In this document: piece by piece, positions 57,501 through 64,000 of the stretch
Numbering within the stretch: the stretch's first letter is position 1
Layout: every line of letters starts with the position of its first letter
NCBI GenBank assembly: GCA_003952965.2
Contig: CM025851.1
Span: 2,877,307-2,941,306 of the forward strand
Length of the DNA: 64,000 bases
DNA from: Morella rubra
Lineage: Eukaryota; Streptophyta; Magnoliopsida; Fagales; Myricaceae
Reading direction: 5' to 3'
Notes under the pieces: generated by a model
What the model was told of the DNA's origin: nothing
The model's database searches: none
Seen by the model: the letters and a program-made list of their open reading frames with translations, nothing else
Made by a program: the position numbers and the translations under genes

Positions 57501-59801
57501 TATACAAACTAGACAAAATCTTATTACCTCAATAGCCTACACTCTAAAATGAATTATTAGCAATTGGCAACTGTTCCCTTGGCACTGGTGTCCTATTAAA
57601 GTTTAGGATAAATTCGTCAGGTCATGTTTGGCTGTCAACGACAACTATGGGCCAGTCAACAAGACGATCAAGGGGCCAGACAGACTGTATCCACACGCAT
57701 ACCAATTGACTGCCTGCAGATATTTCAACTACAGAGATGACAGTCTCGTAATAAACACCCCAAAACTAAAACGCTAATTTTGTGTCGCTAGATGCCAAAA
57801 GAGCGTGGTCCCCATTACCACCACCGCGAACCTAAAACATAATACTGCACTCAATTTAACAAAGAGTTGCTACCTTCACATTTCCATTTCTCCGGTATCT
57901 TTAGTCTTTAGAGACAAAATGGGAAAAATTAGCTCCAAGAGTCGCTGGCATAACTACTGTCCACTCATCTCAGTCTTTGTTGCAAATAATTCATATAAGT
58001 GCTATCTCAACAACCAAACGTCAACGGTCATCAAAGTCTGCTCCCAAAGATTCCTAAGAAATCTTTGATCTTTGATTGTGCGCTGTTTCTCCTGCAACTA
58101 AAACACTGCTACTTACAGTTATTACAACCACGTCAACCGGAAGAAGACGGGGGGGCAGCAAAGGAAGAGGCAAATGACGGAGCATATGTGACGACAAGTT
58201 CAACGTGGCTGCTGAACTGACCATGACAAGCTGATCTATGTTACCTAACTACTGAAAAATACAGGACCACTTCCAACACAATTTCCACCAATTTAAAACT
58301 CATCCAAGATTTCTCAGCTGGTGCACTCAAATCAGGTAGATCTTTTATTCCTATTCCAAGCACTCCTTGCAAAGGATGCCGAACAAAGACTTCCAACATT
58401 TCGAAGGACTGTTCAATTTTCTGAACATGGTCTAAATGGATCAAGAGAAGGCAATGTGTTGACAGTTTACTTCAATTGTGAAGGACGAACCCCCACCTGA
58501 TACTTCCCAAAGGCACTTAACTCCAGATAAACTCACATTATCTACTAATTGCAGAGTGCAAGCAGAACTACAGCTGGCCAAAAACCAAAATATTGCGCAC
58601 TCATCCGTCTTTTCTAGTAGCAGCTATCAATGGAGCAGCAACAACCCAGCAGAGAAGTAGCCAAAAAGATTGTCTACTCTCTTTCTTGAGACTAATAGAC
58701 ATAAAGGCATAACTCACCCCTCATCAAACCCACAGAAGACATTGGATGAGGCTTGGAACTGCTAAGTGAGTGGTTGCTCAGAGCACCCAATAGGTACTAG
58801 TTTTTTCTCAAAGGTTACGATGACATAACAGCCATCAATTTAAAGATCAGCAGAAAACCTCAGAACAGTACCCATGAGGGAATCATTCACCCACTGTCTT
58901 CATTGAAGCACAAACCGAGTATGAGGGAAAGCGGGGATTGCAGTTGATGCACAAGAAAATAGAGGACACTAAATTCTTCCGCAATTATCTTCAGCTTCCA
59001 GTGCTTAAAGCAATAACAAGCTCCATTAAAGCATACAAATTCCTTTTATTTTTCTTTTCTTTCAATTGAAGTAGATCACATAAAAGACTTCATCAAAGCT
59101 TCACTGCCACGCCACAAAACTGTATCAACAGGCAGCTTCCATTTAGTAGCATGAAACTCTCCCTACAAATAAAGGACTTAGAACACCCAAACATGAGAGA
59201 GACGCCGGACATGAAGCAGATAAAATAGGAGGCAGATAGCAACTTTATTAATTATTCCTCCATGGTTTAAACATTAATTCAAGGTTCTACTAGTTCGTTC
59301 CAGCATACCTGCTCTGGCCCCCCAAGCAGCAAAATCAACAGACGAAGACACCTCAAGAAACTTTAGGAGAATCTCCACAGAAGATTTAACAGAAACACTT
59401 CATCTAGACGACAGCGCCCCACCAAAATCTATGGAAGTACAGAACTTGGTAAATAATGAAGAGACACTGCCCCTAACGCCCACTAATAGCAGGAACTAAA
59501 AAGATGGATCTAAGGGAAAGTTCGCCACCATGGTACCAGAAGAACCAAGCTATACACATGACGATCCAGCCAGGCATTGGTTGCCAGGCATCCAGTCCTG
59601 AACAGCAAGTAATTGGAGCACAGCCAGTATCCGATGCTCCTCCTGCTATTTGATTAAAACTGCAAACATAGCAGTACCTTCTTGTTTTGAGCTAGTAAAA
59701 TGTCCCGATTAGGCTGTACATTACCAAGACCAATTCAGTTGGCAAATTCTTATATCCCCTTCAGCAAAACATCGGAAATCCTAACTCCTACAGGATCAAA
59801 A
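54586..59801. other. Intergenic region between SAC3A and the next gene
   Basis: No gene recognised. 54586-55020 is probably SAC3A leader and promoter. An AT-rich MITE-like stretch lies at about 55570-55790. At 57323-57329 a TATAAAA box sits in a fairly GC-rich promoter-like context (57260-57380), but no ORF with a recognisable domain follows. 58200-59801 may include the 3' UTR of the gene that ends at 59802. Confidence 0.45.
56554..56965. mobile_element. AT-rich MITE with GAGCATTATTA termini
   Basis: The left end reads gagcattattagcaaatttt; the right end reversed reads gagcattattaacagtttct. GAGCAT..-type ends are common in plant Tourist/Stowaway-size MITEs. The bases outside (TTA left, ATA right) do not match, so the superfamily is left open. 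The interior is AT-rich with repeated ttaaaatagagaa motifs. Confidence 0.65.
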
Positions 59802-62800
59802 TCAAAATCTCTTTCTCTTCACTCGGGAGAGCTCATCAAACCCGTCATCATGCCACACCTCGCCACCACGCCTGTAATTTGCTTCCTGCTCTTCAATGCT
59901 TCTTGTTCTTGTAGGCGCATTTCCCGACTGGTTCTTAATCCTCCGATCAAATTCCCTATCCCTCAAATTGCCTCTTTGATGGAACTTTGAATCATCTTCT
60001 GGACAGAACCTAAAAGGCCCAGGGGCATCCTCTGAATTGAGATGGAAACCCCCATTGTTAGCCTCATTGTAAGGAGGCCTAAATGAATGTACAGGTCCCC
60101 GTCTCTCAGCAAACCTTCTTCTCTCATCACCATTTGCATCTGCAGCAACCTCATGTAGTCGACCAGTATTCATGGGCCCCCCAAAGAACTCATCATTTTC
60201 TGCTCTTTCTCTGGGATCTATGACAGGATATCTCCTGTTTCTCAGTATAATCCGATCAGATTGGTTCCTATTAGGAATGACAGATCGTGGATGACCATGA
60301 TCTCGTCCAGACTCCATATCCCCCAAATCATTAGATGGTCGAGACAAATATTGCGGGGAGCCATGCCTTCTGACCATATGTTCCCTAGTGAAACCTGGAG
60401 ATCTCATCCCTTCCATCCGGAAAATTGGGGGAGATCTTCGATGAGTCAATTCTGGATGTCCACCAAATTCATCTTGGGATCTTCTCCTGGGAGATATCCA
60501 TTGGACAGGAGAACGAGATCTGGATCTTATTGGGGATTTTGAACGAATTCGGGGAAGGCCCCTTCTCTGAACCGAAGAAAAGTTTCTAGCACCTCGGACA
60601 AAATGACCACCTACTCCCTCATATGCAGGTTGAGGTCGACCAAACATGGGATCTATAGTATCCTCGGGAAAAACCCTCATGAACTTCTCACTATGCCTCA
60701 GTCCAACCACTTCAGAACCATCTTCATCAATACATCTACCTGGGCTCACATTTCTAGGAACTCTTCGAACCATTTGAACACCACCACGTCCAGCAGAGGC
60801 TTCTCTCCCTCCAGGAGATCGTCTTCTCGAGGGTATGGGACGAAAAATAGCTCCCTCATTATTTAAATGATTCCTCCCTCCCCGACCAGTACCAAAAAAT
60901 GCACCATCTGGTGGAGCATTATAATTGCCATATTCAAAATCAGCACCCGGAGCTGCAGATGCATATTTATGTCTGGAGACACGGAACTCTGTTGGACCAT
61001 TATAAAACTGCGAAGTGAAGTCACGGTCAGAATCCCATTCACCATGCAAAGTGTCTGACCGACTAGTGATCCTCCCCCTGCCACGCGAAAAATTTAATCT
61101 AGAATTTCTGGGAGACTGATCTTGGTGTCTCTCTCGTGAAAATTTGTGAGAACCATCAAGATACAATTCATGTCTGAACAAAAGTAAGGGTCAGAAAATC
61201 AGATAATAACACACCTAGGAAACCTTGAGAAAGAAACTTCACAAAACAAGTAAAAAATAAGCAAAAGAATGATCACCTCCCTCGGGGAAGTAACTTTTCT
61301 GCCTCCAGCGCCACATCAGGTAATCTTTCTCTTCCAGCTCGTGATGGCAATGACCTGGCAGAAATTGGTCTACTTTTACCAGGGGATGACACATTTGAAG
61401 CTCGAGACAAATTTATAATGCGTCTCTGATTACCACCACTGTTAATATCCTTAGCTGCATCATCACCGTTTGCAGATGCTTCAATCTTTGGCAGAGCTGT
61501 ATCTTTCATTTCCCCCAAAACAGGTTTGTCAACATTTTCATATGCATCCTGAGTAACTGGGACAACAGCTTCTTCTTTAGTGGTTTGCTCAGATGACAAT
61601 TCTGTCCCCTGTTCCTTTAAGCAATCTTTACTACCTGAGTCAACAAGCAGTTTACTTTGTAATTCCTTATCAGTCCTCTTCGTTCCAGTTCCAGTTCCAG
61701 TCGGCAGCGTTTCAATGGGCAATGATTCTTGCATACACATAGGTTTATTAGCCCCGTAATCAGATACAACCTTCACCGTTTCAGGATTATCCACAATATC
61801 TTTGTTTTCCAGTTCATCAGAATCTTCTGGTTGAACCTCATTTTCCTCAATATGGGCTGAAGTGGGATGATGACCCCCGTGCTGTCCCACAGAGTCCATC
61901 TTCCTGTTATCGGAGTCACCGAGATTAACACAATCCACTTCTTGTTTGTCACAAGCGGGCTCCTCTATTACATTATGCACAGCAGGTTCTCGGACCTCAC
62001 CATCTTCATAATCATCTTCTTCACCATCCTGTTCAATATCCATAGCCCTAGCTAAAGGATGATTCCCATCTGATTCATAATCAGAACTATAAGAATCTTC
62101 TTCTAACATATCAGCTGATATATTGATCTTCTCCTCATCACTTGCAGAACCTTCAGTTCCCCGCATATCAGAGAGGTGGCCATTCACGAATTCCACTCTA
62201 TGCTGCTCAGGATCATCAGCATTTCCACCACCAGCTCTTACAGTCTCTGTCATCACAGAATCACTTAATTCTTTGCTATCATGACCCGCAGATAAAGCAA
62301 CATCTTCAGGAGCTACCTGCATAGCAGTTTCACTTGCTCCCTGAGGCACCAACTCCCCATTACTATGAGCTCCTTTGGCACATTTAGGATGTTCTAAATT
62401 GTTTGCTAAATTGTTTGCTACATCACTCGCTATAGTCAACTCCGTAGAGCAAGAAGGTTCTCCGACAGGACAGGACATATGTGCAGTTGCGGGCTGTGCC
62501 ATGGCAAAAGACTGATCACTCAAACCTTGTAGCACATGTTTATCTAGTGGCTGTGATGTCCCCTCTATTGTATTGAGTACATGTTCACTACCCTCATAAA
62601 CTGGTTCGGTTTTTAAGGATGCACGATCAACTAATTTCAGGGCACTAATCTGTGAAGACTTGTCAAAACCAAAGTTGCGTAATTCATGCTTGAGGGCTGT
62701 ATTAGTTATTATTCTCATATTACTGGCTACATTTCCCACATTATCTACTTTGATGCTCTCATCAAATGGCTCTGACTTCACAGTCCTACAATTAACCCTG

Positions 62801-63924
62801 TTTGAATTGCTAGTTGAAGCAACCAATCTCGGCAAGGCTATACCAGGAAAAACCCTGCCTGAATCTTCTTTGCCAGCTAGGCTGGAAGGTTCCGGCCTCA
62901 CCTGTAACTGAAGAGAAGATGGACTAAGGCCTAAATGAAGAGAGTCGACTAAGTTAGAGTTTTGGCCAGATAGTTTGGACGGTATGGTAAGATTAGCTTT
63001 GTTCCCAATTACTAGAAGGCTATTTTGACAGGAAGCAGCAACCATTCCAATCATCCCCATTGAGCCTAACTTAGGTTTTATATCCTCTGCCCCATCACCA
63101 GTAACATGACCTGCAGCTGCATCACTGGCAGAACTTCCCCATGCATCCATTGTAGTGTTCAGATCCCAGTTTGCCCTATTAGCACACTGCTGTACACCAC
63201 TATTCAAAGCTATATCATCATTTTTGCACTGGTTGCTGCTATTTCCCTTGCTCAAAGACAGGGTCAGCAAACCGGACTCTAAGGTGCCCTGATTCTGGCC
63301 TCTTCCAACACTGTTTTCCAAAGCTGGAAAAGGATTTTCTTTTATACCCAATGTCAGTTCGGTATTACCTGGAACAGTAGAAATTTCTACTTTACCCTTC
63401 TTTTTGAATTTTTCTTCGCTGTATATCTCTTTCCCCACAGTAAGTGATAAAGCTTCATCGGGTGCTAACTGCAATTTTGTTTTCCCCAAAGTTATCTGAC
63501 GCGCAGATTTTTCAGCTGCAACAACCTTGTCTTCACAGTCCGTGTTATCCAAAGAACCAGAGTGAATTTCAAGGCTTGGTGTCTCCAGTTTGACTCTAGA
63601 GTAGTTAGGATTGCTTTGGACCCCAGTAGCATTTGCAAAATCAGGATTTCTTTTACGTTCCTCAGATACAAGTTTCTTGTTTGCATCAGACATACAAGAA
63701 CTTGTTGCAATACTAGCATTTGATATCGTGGACCCTTGAGATGGGCTAGACTGTTCCTTCTGTAGTAAATCGGATTGGTCTTTAGTTAATGAATCGCTTT
63801 GTGTCAGGATTGAAGATGGTTCCTCAGATGGAGGTGAATGATTGAATAAGGGGAACCTCCTCTTCTTGATAGGAACACCTGCAATGTAATCACTAGACTG
63901 CCTGGAAACGGGTTTTAACCCAGT
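59802..63924 (-). CDS. Large plant-specific RS/acidic nuclear protein, 5' end outside window
   Basis: Two exons: 63924-61277 (acceptor TTTGCAG, phase 0) and 61173-59802, ending KRKRF and TGA. They join in frame to about 1339 residues; the first exon(s) lie beyond 64000, so this is partial. It begins TGLKPVSRQSSDYIAGVPIK followed by KKRRFPLF. The middle is Ser-rich and low-complexity, with an acidic patch EEDSYSSDYESDGNH and EEDDYEDGEVREP. The C-terminal exon is Arg-rich with RS/RG motifs (SRGRGRITSRSDTL, IRSRSRSPVQWISPRRRS, SIEEQEANYRRGG). I recall this as a conserved but uncharacterised angiosperm family, sometimes labelled dentin sialophosphoprotein-like. The RS content suggests RNA processing in the nucleus, which is inference only. 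Confidence 0.85.
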
Positions 63925-64000
63925 CTGCAAACAAAAGGTTAGTTAGATCAAATCTACAAAAGACCCTGAAATTTCTCTCTCTCCCAAATCTAAGCAGAGT

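Noticed and set aside
1-64000. tRNA, rRNA, known miRNA precursors, CRISPR arrays
   Set aside because: None recognised by eye on either strand; CRISPR is not expected in a plant nuclear sequence and the tandem repeats lack spacer structure.

Overview
The window looks like nuclear DNA of a flowering plant, almost certainly a eudicot. It has GT-AG introns, AT-rich intergenic DNA full of small MITEs, a PIF/Harbinger transposon, and land-plant families: chalcone isomerase, a malectin-type CrRLK1L receptor kinase and an ABCG half transporter of the suberin/pollen-wall clade. I cannot name the species from sequence alone.

Layout. 1-1.1 kb: a scrap of receptor-kinase gene, AT-rich MITE-like DNA and a degenerate ~76-bp tandem repeat. 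1.4-4.4 kb (minus): a nearly complete two-gene Harbinger element with few lesions. 4.4-6.8 kb: no gene recognised. 6.9-19.3 kb: a tandem chalcone isomerase (CHI) cluster. CHI1 (7.1-8.4 kb) is broken by a 7-bp deletion. CHI2 (12.9-14.0 kb) is an intact reading frame lacking catalytic residues. CHI3 (15.6-17.5 kb) is the only copy that looks fully functional. A shared noncoding block follows each copy, and receptor-kinase debris sits just upstream of the CHI3 promoter. 20.1-22.5 kb: an intact single-exon CrRLK1L kinase, apparently the parent of that debris. So the left 22 kb looks like an alternating, decayed CHI/RLK array.

24.0-29.0 kb (plus): the U4/U6 snRNP protein PRP3 (RDM16), six coding exons. 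29-34 kb: intergenic. 34.6-36.8 kb (plus): a complete single-exon ABCG transporter, followed by an almost exact 2.73-kb direct duplication carrying only its last ~225 codons (38.9-39.5 kb). 44.4 kb: a broken gene with a plastid-transit-like N-terminus. 45.7-54.6 kb (minus): the full SAC3A mRNA-export/SAC3-GANP gene, 13 coding exons, 1026 aa by my splicing, with a long-TIR Mutator-like MITE and a 106-bp tandem duplication in its introns. 54.6-59.8 kb: intergenic with MITEs. 59.8-63.9 kb (minus): the last two coding exons of a large plant-specific RS/acidic nuclear protein, whose 5' end lies beyond the window.

How they fit together. CHI acts in flavonoid synthesis and ABCG in lipid-polymer export. 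The kinase is a cell-wall-type sensor, and PRP3 and SAC3A act in splicing and mRNA export. These are independent plant genes rather than a cluster acting together. I found no unmistakable new biological system. The most informative material is the CHI/RLK array, the duplicated blocks that give occupied and near-empty sites for MITE insertions, and the very young ABCG duplication. All splice sites were assigned by eye from GT/AG signals, reading-frame continuity and remembered family sequences; no search or alignment program was run.
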